A stretch of 64,000 nt of DNA, from contig NC_065538.1 in the NCBI RefSeq assembly GCF_932294415.1, forward strand, positions 74,935,834-74,999,833, in the 5' to 3' direction. A model generated the notes under the pieces. The model ran no database searches, was not told where the DNA came from, and saw only the letters and a program-made list of their open reading frames with translations. The DNA is from Quercus robur. Its lineage: Eukaryota; Streptophyta; Magnoliopsida; Fagales; Fagaceae. Below, one piece after another: positions 12,316 to 23,869 of this stretch (its first letter is position 1; every line of letters starts with the position of its first letter). A program made the position numbers and the translations under genes.

Positions 12316-14254
12316 AATGAGACTTTGTTACAAAGTTTTGTCCTTATGTGCAGCTTTTCCTACTCTTCAGTTAAGTCCTGAGGAGTTTCAATTGGAGAAA
12401 GGAAAAATTGGACACGGAATTTCAGGCTTGGTTTTGTTCAAAAATGCCTTCATGATTGGGTGAAAATGAAAGGTAGAAATGGGAAAAAGCAGTTCAGTCT
12501 AAAAAAAATCTAGGTGATATCATTTTTTTTTTTTTCTAGACATTCTTGGGTCTTTTCTTGACATTCTTTAAAAAAAAAAAAAAAAAAACAATAAGATTCG
12601 CTGAAAGTAGAAAACAAATAAAAAATAAATGGTAGCGGAAAGAAACCATGTATCGTTAGGTGGCAGCGAAAAAAAACCATGTATCGTTAAGTAATATACG
12701 AGATTGAATATGTACGTTGTGAAATACATAAGCATTTGTTTTTGTTTGAATTCTTAAAAAAAAATATTTTCAAAACAGAAATAGACCTATATATGAGTAT
12801 ATTATGAATTCAAATGAATATATACAAGTAATATACGAGATGGAATATATATGAGTATATTATGAATTCAGAATTTAAAAAAAAAAAAAAAAAAACAATA
12901 TATATGTTAAGTAATTTAGTTCATTACATTCCAATGTTTTAATTTTTAGGGCATATTCAAAGTTAATAAAATGCTTATGTTCTTTTGGTATAATTTAGCA
13001 AGATATCCTAAAAATCAATTAATTAAGTATTTAATATTTTTTTCCAACTTTGACATGTTTTAAAGAAAAATAATAAATACATGGAGGAGATGGTGTTTAT
13101 TGTGTTATTTAATTCACAAAATTAGCAACAACAAACAAACAAACCAACAAAATTATTCATTATCTCATATTAATATGATTTAACTTGATTTGATTTTTCT
13201 TATTCATTTAGTATATATACATATATCCTATATGACATGAAGATTTAATCATCCAAGTAAATATCAAAAAATTTTAATAGATTAACGAAAAGAATTCAAG
13301 ATTATAATAACAAATGAGGAAATATTGATGTTTAATATAAATAGTATAACATGAAACAAAAATAAATTTTGATTTTGATAAATTTTTCTTACATAATAAT
13401 ACACATTGGCACAATAAACAATTATATTGTTGATAATAGTAATAAATTATAATAAACTTAAAATACTTTGGTACAAATATATTATATAAAAAAATTAATA
13501 CATATTTTATATTTTTAATTAAAATATGAATTTTTAGAGTATTTTTGTTCAATGTCGTAACATTATCTATTTTTAATATAAAAAATACTTACTTTTAAAA
13601 TAAAATATAACGCAAATATTTTACTAACTATGCCGTGTACCATATTTGCCTATTTAAATAAATATGTGTTCTTTATAATAATAATAATAATAATATATGT
13701 GTGTGTCCAACATAAAAACTAGCTTTTTTGAGAAATAAACACATACATACAAAAGGAAAATTGAATGGAACACTTTAACACAAAGCACAACATGATAACT
13801 AGCTTCTATAGGTAAGAGGTTCTTTCACTTTACAAAACAACTAGTCACTTACTCCTGTAATGCACAAAAAGAATTTAAGAAAAAAATTCATACATATATG
13901 ATACATATTTAATTAATAAACTCAATGACAAACTACATATTCTAAGCTTAGATATATGTCAATTTCGTTCCTTAAATTTTAATTTTTTCAATTTCATTCT
14001 TAAACTTTTATTCCATATCCGGCCAACGTGATCCTTCCATTCCTATGAAATGGACCGCCATTCAGGGTACCACTCATGCCAAAAGTCTTCTAAAACTTTT
14101 TTTTTTTTTCATTTTTTTAACTTGTAAAATATAAAAACCCAAAAGCTAATTTCTAAATATCGGAAACTATTAAAAAAAAAACATTTTCTTCTCTCTTTTC
14201 CTCTTCTTAACCGAGCTTTGTACCCCCTTTGCTACCTCTATTTTTATTTCTCTT
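12316..14254. other. AT-rich intergenic, no gene seen
   Basis: Upstream region of the GARP gene. It holds short direct repeats (ATATGAGTATATTATGAATTC near 12791 and 12849, ACCATGTATCGTTA near 12646 and 12678), poly-A runs and an AAT microsatellite near 13676. No gene was recognised. Confidence 0.5.
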
Positions 14255-14989
14255 AGGGATGGCAATTTTGCCCCGCCTCACTTGACCCGCCCCTCCCTAC
14301 TTCACCCCACACGGCTTTTCCCCGCCTTGAAAAGATGGTAGGGCGGGGATGGGACAAGATTTTAATCCCTCAGCAAGGGGTGGGACAAGGTGGGTTTAAT
14401 CTTTTTAGACCCAACTTGCCCGACCCACATTGATAAAGGTTTTGTAAAATTTTCATATCCTAAAACTCTACTATTTAAACAAATATATCATCAGCTTATT
14501 TTGTTTTACCCAACAAGACTTTCTGCCTCTTTTTTTTCTTTAGCAATGTTGAAAATAAGGTATCAATTTTAACGTTCTCTTTTGTTTTTATTATAAACAA
14601 ATTTATATACTATTGAATCATTGATTTTGTATTATGAGATTTTTGTTTTTGTTGTGATATTGTCTTATTAAACACTTTAATATATTATTCAATTTTTGCT
14701 AAAAATTAGTTTGATTTTATGGGACAAATTTATTTGTAATTTCAAGTATGTTTTTATTAACGAAACAGGTTTTATTAAAGACAACTGTAATAGTTGTGGG
14801 AAAATTAACAAGAAATATAGTTTTATAGGGTGAGGCAGGGCTTCGCAGGGCCCTAAGGGATGGGAATGGGGTAAGAAAATTTTCCTCGTCATGCAGGGCG
14901 CGATGGAGATAGGGTAAGACAATACCATGCAGGGCGGGGGCAAAAACCCCATCCTTCAGATCCACCCCACCCCGCCCCATTGCCATCCC
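14255..14989. mobile_element. hAT-like non-autonomous DNA element (GGGCGGGG-rich)
   Basis: The left end AGGGATGGCAATTTTGCCCC and the right end, inverted as GGGATGGCAATGGGGCGGGG, are terminal inverted repeats. Flanks TTTCTCTT (14247-14254) and TTTCTCTC (14990-14997) agree at 7 of 8 bases, as expected of an 8-bp hAT target duplication. Sub-terminal DNA is rich in GGGCGGGG/GGTGGG words on opposite strands and the middle is AT-rich. No transposase is present. Confidence 0.6.
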
Positions 14990-14991
14990 TT

Positions 14992-15169
14992 TCTCTCCAC
15001 AAGACTTGAGTGGGTCTAGGGCATTGCAATTGCAATTTGGGGGCTTTTGAGTGCCCTCTTGATCAGTGGAAAAGCTGCTTTGGGAATGAATATAAGCTTT
15101 TTTAGAGATAGATTTAGACCTTACATCGTAAGGTTCATCTTCTGTCTCAACTCTCAAGCAGTTGGGCAT
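14992..15169 (-). other. Open stretch of 59 codons, unrecognised
   Basis: From ATG 15169 (minus) a frame encodes MPNCLRVETEDEPYDV..., a serine/lysine-rich middle and CNCNALDPLKSCGE, up to the edge of the hAT-like element. Composition looks more protein-like than the surroundings and it has five cysteines. Removing the element with one target copy would put a stop directly after ...SCGEK. No family was recognised; it may be a short gene or a gene fragment. Confidence 0.22.
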
Positions 15170-16870
15170 AGCCAATACAATGCCCCATCATCTTGACTCA
15201 GCTAGAGAAATCCAAATGAATACAAATCTGTTGTACCACTTTTTATGTACTACTTTATGTTCCACTAATTACTACGTGTCATGTTTTGATTTTACTTTCC
15301 TTATAAAATAACTAAAGTTTAAAATGGAAAGCAATCATACATATGGTACAAAGGATTTGCATTCAATCCAAATATCCCGTCTCAAGCTTTCATGGTAGGG
15401 CTTTTTTAATTCCCATAATTAATTTTACAAAAAAAAAAAAAAAAAAGATTCATATACTTTTTTAGTAATTAATAAAAGTTTTTGTTCTTTGTTTTTTTTT
15501 TTTTTTTGAATGCTGAAAATATCAAAATTACATCATTTTTAAGGAACTTAATTGATGAAAGGGTAAAATTTAAATACAGTTCTTTAGATATTGTAAATTA
15601 AGTTCTCCACTGAAATTCATTCATATAGCTAGCTACATTAAATATAATTATTTAAAAAAATTATTTTTTGTATTTTATTGGTCAATGCAACCATATTTTT
15701 AAAGGTGAAAAACTTAAAGTTTTTATTTTTTTATTTTTTTGAGAAGAACTTAATATTGATAGGCTTGGATATTTAACAATTCGACTATATTAAAAACGTG
15801 ATGAAAGTCAACAGATAAGATTGAAAAAAAAAAAAAAAATCAAAACTTTAGAGACAAAAATGAGAACTGAACAAATTTAGAGGATGTAACATACCATCGA
15901 GTAAAAAAAAAAAAAAAAGATTTATCAAAGTTTTTATAGTTTTTACATTTTGTATAAAATTACTTATATACGGATTGATCACCGTATCCTTGTTAAGGTT
16001 TTATCTGACATTATTTAGACGAGAAAAGAAACTCCATTGAAAAGATTCGAGTTCTATTTTATAATATTTTCCGGATACCAAACGTTATAACGTACAAAAA
16101 GAAAAGAATTAGGTCATTCACCCAAAAAAAAAAAAAAAAAAACCCCACACGTTAAAAACATTGACATGACATAAGCAATTGCATGTCCTAAAGGAAACAT
16201 GACAAGCCCCCCATCAAATAAAAAATTCAAACTTTTTCTCACTCCGTTCAGTCGGAAAGGCTTTTCAGTAGTCTTTGTATTCACTATTCACATTTACTTT
16301 AATCTCTTCGACATCACCTCACCATCCACTAACACTACAACATGTGTTGCCACGTAGACATGCTTAGCATGTCGGGCTCTTTTCCTATAAAGACACGTTG
16401 GCATTCCAATTTTATACCTTTACATATAATATATATATAAAATATAATATAATAGGTTTTCTCTTTTTTGGAGGAATAATCTGGTGGTTCAAAAATATTT
16501 ATGTACCCTAAGTCTAAGAAGAGATATAACCCGATGATAACTTGATAAAAATACATTCCTAACTCCATGTAAAATAGTATCTACAGAATAGGGATATTCT
16601 ATATCCATAAATTTGAACTGCTTCAACTCCCAGTATTCCTTCAATCACTTTGCTAGTATATATGAAACTTAGGTATAGTACTTTGTACTTTAAGTTCATC
16701 TTTTAAAATTCAATTATGCTGCTTTAATTAAAAATACACTTCTATCTATAAGAAAAAAAAAAAAAACACTTAATTAAATTTTAAGAGAAAAATTTAAAGA
16801 ACAAACTAAGTTTTGCAAATATGTGGTTGCATGAGTGCATCGAATTAGTTTTCTGTGGGGAGCTGAAACA
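15170..16870. other. AT-rich intergenic, no gene seen
   Basis: Several poly-A and poly-T runs (15430, 15490, 15825, 15905, 16124). No convincing coding or RNA feature. Confidence 0.5.
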
Positions 16871-16876
16871 ATTAGT

Positions 16877-17067
16877 GCACGTTTGGATTGTATTGAAAAG
16901 GAAAGCAGATGCGCATCTACGTTTTTGTGTGGGTTCTATGCATTGTTTATAAGAGCCGCAAGTACTTTTTTTTATCAAAAATAATTTTAAAATTAGATTT
17001 CACGGTACTATTTACATATTTAAAAATTATTTTACTACAACATTTTCAGTAATAAGCGATATCCAAA
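16877..17067. mobile_element. MITE, GTTTGGAT-ended family, copy 1
   Basis: Left end CGTTTGGATTG and right end GATATCCAAATCC are inverted. Internal words GATGCGCATCTACGTTT, TTTCACGGTACTATT and ACAACATTTTCAG are shared with the element at 22516-22772, which marks them as copies of one short non-coding family. Confidence 0.5.
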
Positions 17068-17601
17068 TCCAAGAATATAAACAATTAATGAAAGAAAACC
17101 AAAATTTTGCATGTCGGGACGTGGCTGTCCATGGCCATCCTTTGCTGACAGAAGTGGGAAAATGCAGAAAGAGATGGTTACAAATTGGGGAATATTCTCT
17201 GTATCCATTGCCAGAAGCATGGACAAGTGTTTTGTGATTATGGCTGTGAGAAAAAAGTGTTGAAAGTTGAAACTAGCTGGAGAACTGTTAAAGTAATCCT
17301 GAAGATCAGATTTGATATTCTTGAATGATAGGTGGAACAGAAATGAGTGCTACTAAGAATGCAAAAAATAAAAAATAAAAAACTACTGGCGTCCATCTTT
17401 GGTACGTGATCACTTTACAAGTACAAATTTTTATAAGATATAAGACGTAAAGGCCGTGGTTTAAGTATTCAGAAGGTATTTCAAAATAATAAAAAAATGC
17501 AAGAAAAAAATACAGTATTAAAATATTACTTCAAGAGCAATGTAGCTTAATTAATACTTATTAGTTTGTAAATTGACACCTTTTACGATTTTTAACAAAG
17601 G

Positions 17602-17742
17602 GTCCGTTTGAATTGAGGAGGAAAAGGAGGGGGGGGAGTGGAGAGGAGTAAAGTAGAGTTATCTTAAAATAATCTAATTTTAGACCTAATTTACTTTACT
17701 TTACTTTACTCCCGACCTTCCCTCACCTTAATCCAAACGGAC
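17602..17742. mobile_element. Short MITE with GGTCCGTTTG ends
   Basis: GGTCCGTTTGAATTGAGG on the left and, inverted, CGTCCGTTTGGATTAAGG on the right bound a 140-bp AT/GA-rich stretch. No coding content; flanking duplication not resolved. Confidence 0.5.
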
Positions 17743-18180
17743 GAAAAGTTTCTAATAAAATGATCATGGTTCAAATATTCTCCCTCAATTATCAAAATTA
17801 CAAATCTATATATTCTACAGTTTGATACAACATATTGTTACAACGAGATTGATTTATATTACATCTCAAATTAATTTTTATTAATACCATTATAAAGTTA
17901 TATTTACATTATTTGTGGTCTCATGAAACATTCTTGTGCATGAATTGAATAATTTTATAATTAATATAATTGTCTTTTCTTCAAAATTAATATCTCCCTA
18001 AATATAAATATATATATATATATATATATATTAAATTTAACATTTCCCTAAGCATTAAATTCTAGTAACTAATGATTTCACTTGCTCTTTTTTTTCTTAT
18101 TTTTTTTTAATACAAGATAGAATTTCTACTCTAGCCTAATCTAAGTGTATACGTGTGTGAAGCTCTCTCCTGAAGACTTA

Positions 18181-19082
18181 GGCTCCGTTTGGGAGTTCAT
18201 AAGGGAATGGAATGGAATGGAATTAAATAATCATAAGGGAATGGAAAGGAATAGAATGGAATGAAATGTATTTAAGTAAGGGAAAGGAATGGAAAAGAAT
18301 GGAATGAAATAGAATTAAGTAACCTTGATTGGATGTTTTAAAATAAAGGAATGGAAAGGAATGAAAATGAATGGAATGTAAGTAATCTTGTTTGGGAGTA
18401 ACATGAAGGGAATGGAATGGAATCATTTTATGACAATATTACTATTAGACCCCTATTTTAAAATAAAGAATTGAATATATAGGGGTAATTTGGGAGTTTT
18501 AATAAAAAAAAATCATTAAATTTAATTCCATTCCCTCCCATTCCTCCCAATTTCGGGGGGAATGAAAATTTGAGGTTTTAAGGGAATAGAGAGGAATGAG
18601 TGTTCCCTCCTACCTATTCCATTCCCTCCTACTTAAACTCCCAAACAAGGGAATGAACTTTCCTTTCCCTCCATTAAAACTCTCAAACAAGGGAATGAAA
18701 GAATATTCTAAAATGGAAATAGGTAGGAGGGAATGGAATGGAATCATTTTAGGACAATAGTACTATTAGACCCCTATTTTAAAATAAAGAATTGAATATA
18801 TAGGGGTAATTTGGGAGTTTTAATAAAAAAAATCATTAAATTTAATTCCATTCCCTCTCATTCCTCCCAATTTCGGGGGGAATGAAAATTTGAGGTTTTA
18901 AGGAAATAGAGAGGAATGAGTGTTCCCTCCTACCTATTCCATTCCCTCCTACTTAAACTCCCAAACAAGGGAATGGACTTTCCTTTCCCTCCATTAAAAC
19001 TCCCAAACAAGGGAATGAAAAAATATTCTAAAATGATTCTTTTCATTCCTTTCCATTCCATTCCCTCCTCCCAAACGAGGCA
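18181..19082. mobile_element. MITE with TTA target duplication, inserted in a SINE
   Basis: Left end GGCTCCGTTTGGGAG and inverted right end TGCCTCGTTTGGGAG are imperfect inverted repeats. TTA is duplicated at 18178-18180 and 19083-19085, which fits PIF/Harbinger-type elements. The interior is made of GGAATGGAATGG words and holds a 321-bp tandem duplication. No transposase. Confidence 0.7.
18412..19038. repeat. 321-bp tandem duplication inside the MITE
   Basis: The block starting GGAATGGAATCATTTTA at 18412 recurs at 18733 with period 321. It contains the same ATAGGGGTAATTTGGGAG and CCCAATTTCGGGGGGAATG words and only a few differences. Confidence 0.8.
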
Positions 19083-19239
19083 TTAAACCCCGACCCTTGC
19101 CCCCCCACACCCTACAAGCATTTATACTTGTGGAGTAACCACTACACCAAGGGTATGCGGTGGTTGATTTCACTTGCTTGAATATTATGATGATATATAA
19201 AACCAAGAACTTTAATTGCATAAAATTTCAAAACTTTTT

Positions 19240-20165
19240 TGCAAGTGCTAATGTGGTAAATTGTGATTTATTTACAATAAAATTTATGTTAATGACAGTC
19301 CCATATAAAAGTGATATTACACTCATCACAATTTTTCACTTCAATAAATTGTGAAAATTTGTATTACTTATAGCGTTATCATATATAAAACAAGCTAGAA
19401 AATTTTTTAAAAAGTTAATACATGTCTTCTTACAAATATAAATATATATATATATATATATATATTATAATTGATGGTTTAATACATCAGAAAAATAAGT
19501 TTTTAACTTTTTAATGTTCCTTTTGTATTTAATTTCAACTATATATAATAGAAGTTAATTGGGCTTGTACTTGTTAATAGTTTTTTATTATTGGTTAACA
19601 ATCCAGTTAAAGAAAGTTTTTATAGAAAAAGAAAAAAAAAAACAATTAATGTTTTGACATGTTTTTTCATTTCCCATAAAAATGATGTCAAAACTTTCCT
19701 AAAATGGATTGTTAACCAATGTCTTAAGGGCACTTATTAACATTTCCATTTATTATTAAATTATGATAAAAAATAATTAAAAATGCTTTATTTTATTAGA
19801 AACATACAATGGTGAAATCATTACGTGAGTTAATTGGGTTTGTACTTGTTAATAATAATAAAAATAAAAATAAAACTATTAACAAGTACAAGCCCATTTA
19901 ACTTCTATTATATATGGTTGAAATTCAATAAAAAGAACATTAAAAGTTAAAAATTTTATTTTTCTAATGTATTAAACCATCAATTAAAATTTTTAAAATT
20001 TATATATTTGTAAGAAGATATGTATTATTTTTTTTTTATAACTAATTTCTAGCTTATTTTATATATGATAACGCTACAAATTATACAACAACTTGTTGAA
20101 GTGGCAAATTGTGATAAGTGTTATTTCACTTTTAAACTTATCACAATTTGCCACTTATCACTAGG
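19240..20165. mobile_element. Element with long (about 200-300 bp) inverted repeats
   Basis: The left arm reads GTAAATTGTGAT ... TAGCGTTATCATATATAAAA ... CAAGCTAGAAA ... TCTTCTTACAAATATA ... GAAGTTAATTGGGCTTGTAC. The right arm (19860-20165) is its inverted copy, with ATATATGATAACGCTA at 20064-20079. The arms span most of the element around a short AT-rich core, giving a fold-back or Mutator-like non-autonomous structure. Outer ends are approximate and no target duplication was identified. Confidence 0.6.
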
Positions 20166-20172
20166 GGTAAGA

Positions 20173-20219
20173 GGGGGGGGGGGGGGAAGGGAAGAGAGAG
20201 AGAGAGAGTGTGTGTGTTT
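20173..20219. repeat. G-run and GA/GT microsatellite
   Basis: A run of G, then (GA)n, then (GT)n. Low-complexity tract of uncertain length. Confidence 0.8.
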
Positions 20220-20304
20220 GTTATTACATGAGTTAAATGAATCTTATTATGGACCATTTGGTAAGTAACAGTTATTCTTTGGTTTAAAAACCATATATAT
20301 ATAT

Positions 20305-21094
20305 AGGACGGACCCAGGTGGGGGCCCAAGGGGGCTTGGGCCCCCCCTAGGTCCAACTTTTTTTTAGTTATAATATTTTTCATTTTTGTAGTTAGCCCCC
20401 TTTCCAAAACTTTAGGCCCCTTTTCTCCACAATAAGCTTAACTATCCTCACCCAAATAGCAACTATCTAACCAAAAAACTTAACAAAAACAATAAAAATG
20501 TTCACAATGGTGATTGTATTTTAGCAAAAAAAAAAAAACTATTTTACCACCAAAGAACTAAAAAATTATGTGTTATTGGAGAAGCTAAAACTAATTTTTT
20601 TTGCAATTACAATAAACTGGTATAAATACCAGTTGACTATAGCAAGTTGTTAAAAATAAAATCCAATATTTTATTAAGATTATATCTCTTCCTTTAATTA
20701 AAAAACTTAAATTCTCTCACTTCCTTTATTATTTTAATGAATTGTTTATATTATTTTAAATGAAGTTAATAAAAAAAAATAGAACATTTGATATTAAGTG
20801 TATTGTAAAGTGAGGTAGTAAAATAAATCAAATAACTTTTTGAAGTTCTAAAAGCTAAAATTTTTAGCACCATCAATGTAAATGCTCTAACTTCAACAAC
20901 AACAACAAAATCCTAGACAACGTAGTATTAAAAAAAGACATTATTTTGTTTTTGTTGGTAAATTATTGCATCTTAATGTATTTAGAAACAACGATTTTGA
21001 GTATTTATAATTTTTTAATACTATATGGATGCCTATTTGGATTTTTTTTTCTTTATACTCCAACCCCACTAGCTTAAAATCTTAGGTTCGTCCC
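20305..21094. mobile_element. DNA-transposon remnant with GGACGGACC-type ends
   Basis: Left end TATAGGACGGACCCAGG and inverted right end TATAGGGACGAACCTAAG match loosely, each embedded in a TA-rich stretch. The left part has GGGGGCCCAAGGGGGC, typical of non-autonomous plant DNA elements. No coding content was seen. Confidence 0.45.
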
Positions 21095-21096
21095 TA

Positions 21097-21127
<31 letters not shown>

Positions 21128-21943
21128 CGAGTTCTATACTTTATAATGAATGCTCAATCAAACAATTATATTGTAATTTTAAAGGAATATCTATTTCATT
21201 TCTAAATTTATTCCTCTGTAGTCCGTACTAGATATGCCCTATATAATAATATTTATAACTTTCATTAATTTAAAATTTATCACGTATCAATTGATTTTTT
21301 TTTTTTTTTTTTTTTTAAGGAAAGTATCAATTGATTTTAAATTCAAACTTTGTCTCTACTTACATATATTAGACCGCACATAAATTGCAAGGGGTGTTAG
21401 AAATATGTCATTTCCTATCATTAAGTTTCTAAAATAAGTTCATTCTCAAAAAAAAAAAAAAAAAAAAAAAAATCTAAAATAAGTTATATATATTTTTTGG
21501 ACAAGAATAAGTGATAATTTATCTAGAACACATGTCTAAGGTTAGGAATAAAGTCCTTTATCTTACTAAGTATTTTATTTTATACTCCATCAATCATAGC
21601 TTATCACATATAATTTTTATTTATTTATTTATAAAGTAGCTAAAGATTTAAATAAAAATAATAATAAAAAAATAACATACTTTAATTGATAAAGTATAAA
21701 GTGAAATACTAAAAGTGGAAAAAATAATAATTTCTATTCCTAAAGCTATGGTAATCTTGAAACAACTTACAAAATTAAGCTAGCAGACATTTATTAACTT
21801 GTGATGTCTACCTCCACTAATTACGAAACGTATCACGTATCAGGCATCTCACAAACTTGTGGGGTTCACAAATTTGTGAGAGAACCACTCCATAAAACAA
21901 GTTTATAATTATTGCCACTAATTAGGACAAATTTTTTTGTTGC

Positions 21944-22129
21944 ATTGCATTACTTTTTTTTAGTCAATTTCAACCTACGTTATTCACTTCTGATAATATC
22001 TCTTTATCATCAGACCAAAACATCAATCAGTTTTTAGTGTAGACAAGAATTGAACTCTAAATCTCTTATTCAACCATCAAATAGTTTACCAGTTGAGTTA
22101 ACTGTAACCCACTTGTATTGCATTACTTT
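21944..22129 (-). mobile_element. tRNA-derived SINE with 13-bp target duplication
   Basis: ATTGCATTACTTT is duplicated at 21944-21956 and 22117-22129. The body (22116-21957, minus strand) has a box A-like AACTCAACTGGTAAAC, a box B-like GAGTTCAATTC and an A-run at the 3' end (21957-21964). About 160 bp, the usual SINE length. It is related to the element at 25382-25590. Confidence 0.75.
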
Positions 22130-22515
22130 GATTCATTAATGTTAACCATTTCCAAACTTCCAAGACAAGAAAATTAAGTAAGCTCTATTTGGTAGGGAGG
22201 AAAGAAAACAATGGTGACTGAAAATGAGGGAGGATAGCAAAATTAAAATTAAAGGAAAGAATTTTTTTTTTCTTCATGTATTTTTAGTTGAAGCTGTAAA
22301 AAAATGAAATGACAGAAAATGAATATACATATCTTCATTTAGTTAAAAAAAAAAAGAAAGAAAAGAAATGATAAGTAGTAGTGAATTATTGTAATAGCCC
22401 TATTAAATAAGAAACAAATGACTAATGATGAGTTGGATATGGAGCATAAAGGTAATTTTAAATTCACACCCACTTTTTCCTAACTTTTCTCTCTATTTGG
22501 GATAGATTATATGAG

Positions 22516-22772
22516 TGTTTGGATAGCGCGTTTGCGCATCTATGTTTCTCTCTTTCTGCGTTTTTTTTTTTTTTTTAGTCACAATTGTTGACCAAGTCTT
22601 CCGTGAACAGTGCATTCGTGCACTGTTTACAGACCCATAAATTTCACTTTTTAATAATTTTTTCATTAAAAATGGGTTTCACTATACTATTCACACGTTT
22701 AAAAATTATTTTGTTACAGTGTTTTCGGTTTTCGGTTTTCAATTTTCAGCAAAATAAATTCTATCCAAACTG
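22516..22772. mobile_element. MITE, GTTTGGAT-ended family, copy 2
   Basis: Ends TGTTTGGATAGCGCG and TCTATCCAAAC are inverted. Internal words GCGCATCTATGTTTC, TTTCACTATACTATTCAC and GTTACAGTGTTTTC match the copy at 16877-17067. Confidence 0.55.
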
Positions 22773-23869
22773 ACATGTTTTGTAGACTTGTAGACTTGGT
22801 AGAAAATCACCCACCCCATTTTCTATCTCTTCCATTTTTTTCCTCTTATCAAAATAAAAATACCTGCTTTCCCCCATTTGTCAAACCTGGAAAAGGAATT
22901 GATGCAATTAGTCTGAATATTTGGTGACATGCTTTTTCATATCGTTGAACTCAGAAGACTAGTCTTGGTTTGTCTTTAAGAAGTTTTTTTTTTTTTTTTT
23001 TGAGAAATTGTCTTTAAGAAGTTGAAGCATTAATATGTGTATAATAAATATAACGAATTAAGATGTGGATGGTGGATTTAATGCAAGTGCAGAAAGCAAC
23101 TGTACCAGCCTTGTTTAAATGGAGCGACAGCAATTTTCTCGAGGCTTTTTCTTTGAAGAGATTGATTGACAGAATTTTATACTGGTGATTTTGTAATCCA
23201 CCAACAGTGATAGAGAAAATGATAATTCTGACAAGGACGTTGATTTCACTAAATAATGACGATGAAAATAGCTTTCCTTTTTCTTTTTCTTTTTTTGATG
23301 ACGAAAATAGCTTTCCTATGATAATGATAAGTTGATAATTAACCATACTGATAGTCAAAACGGTGATTGAACTATAGTAATGATGTTAATGAAAATGACA
23401 AAGCTTGAATATGATATATGATCAAGATGAACAAATTATTTTATTTTCTAGCAAATCTAAATCTAATTAAGATGAACTAACGTAGAAGGATATATGATGA
23501 AGAAATTGTACCTTGTGCAATGACTTTTGAATTATTGTTGGTGTTGACCAATTAGACTGGTCCACAGTAGCTTGGGCCAGCTGAAAAGGGATAATGCATA
23601 AAATTCTGTCACAGCAATTACAGACATTATTTCACACTAGCAAGTTATCCGCGCATTGCCAGGATAATATTATAATATTTTATATAAGGTGATTTTGGAT
23701 ATGTATTATAGTATAATTGTTATAAAACTTTATTAGTAATGAGTTTATTATAAAAAAAAAAAAGATAATTATAAATTGTATACACAAATACATTATAATT
23801 ATTCAATTGAAGTAATGAGGAAAAAAAAACTTAATGAGGAAAAAAAAAACTTAGGAAAAAAATTTTAGA

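Larger units (their letters stand above)
18073..19178 (-). mobile_element. tRNA-derived SINE split by a MITE
   Basis: A perfect 14-bp direct repeat TGATTTCACTTGCT lies at 18073-18086 and 19165-19178. Between them, once the inner MITE (18181-19082 plus one TTA) is left out, a minus-strand SINE of about 173 bp remains. Its head is 19164-19086, with a tRNA-like box A (GGTGTAGTGGTTA), and its tail is 18180-18087, ending in an A-rich tract. The MITE entered exactly at the TTAA of the box-B-like GGTTTAAGTC, so the internal RNA polymerase III promoter is cut in two. Confidence 0.75.
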
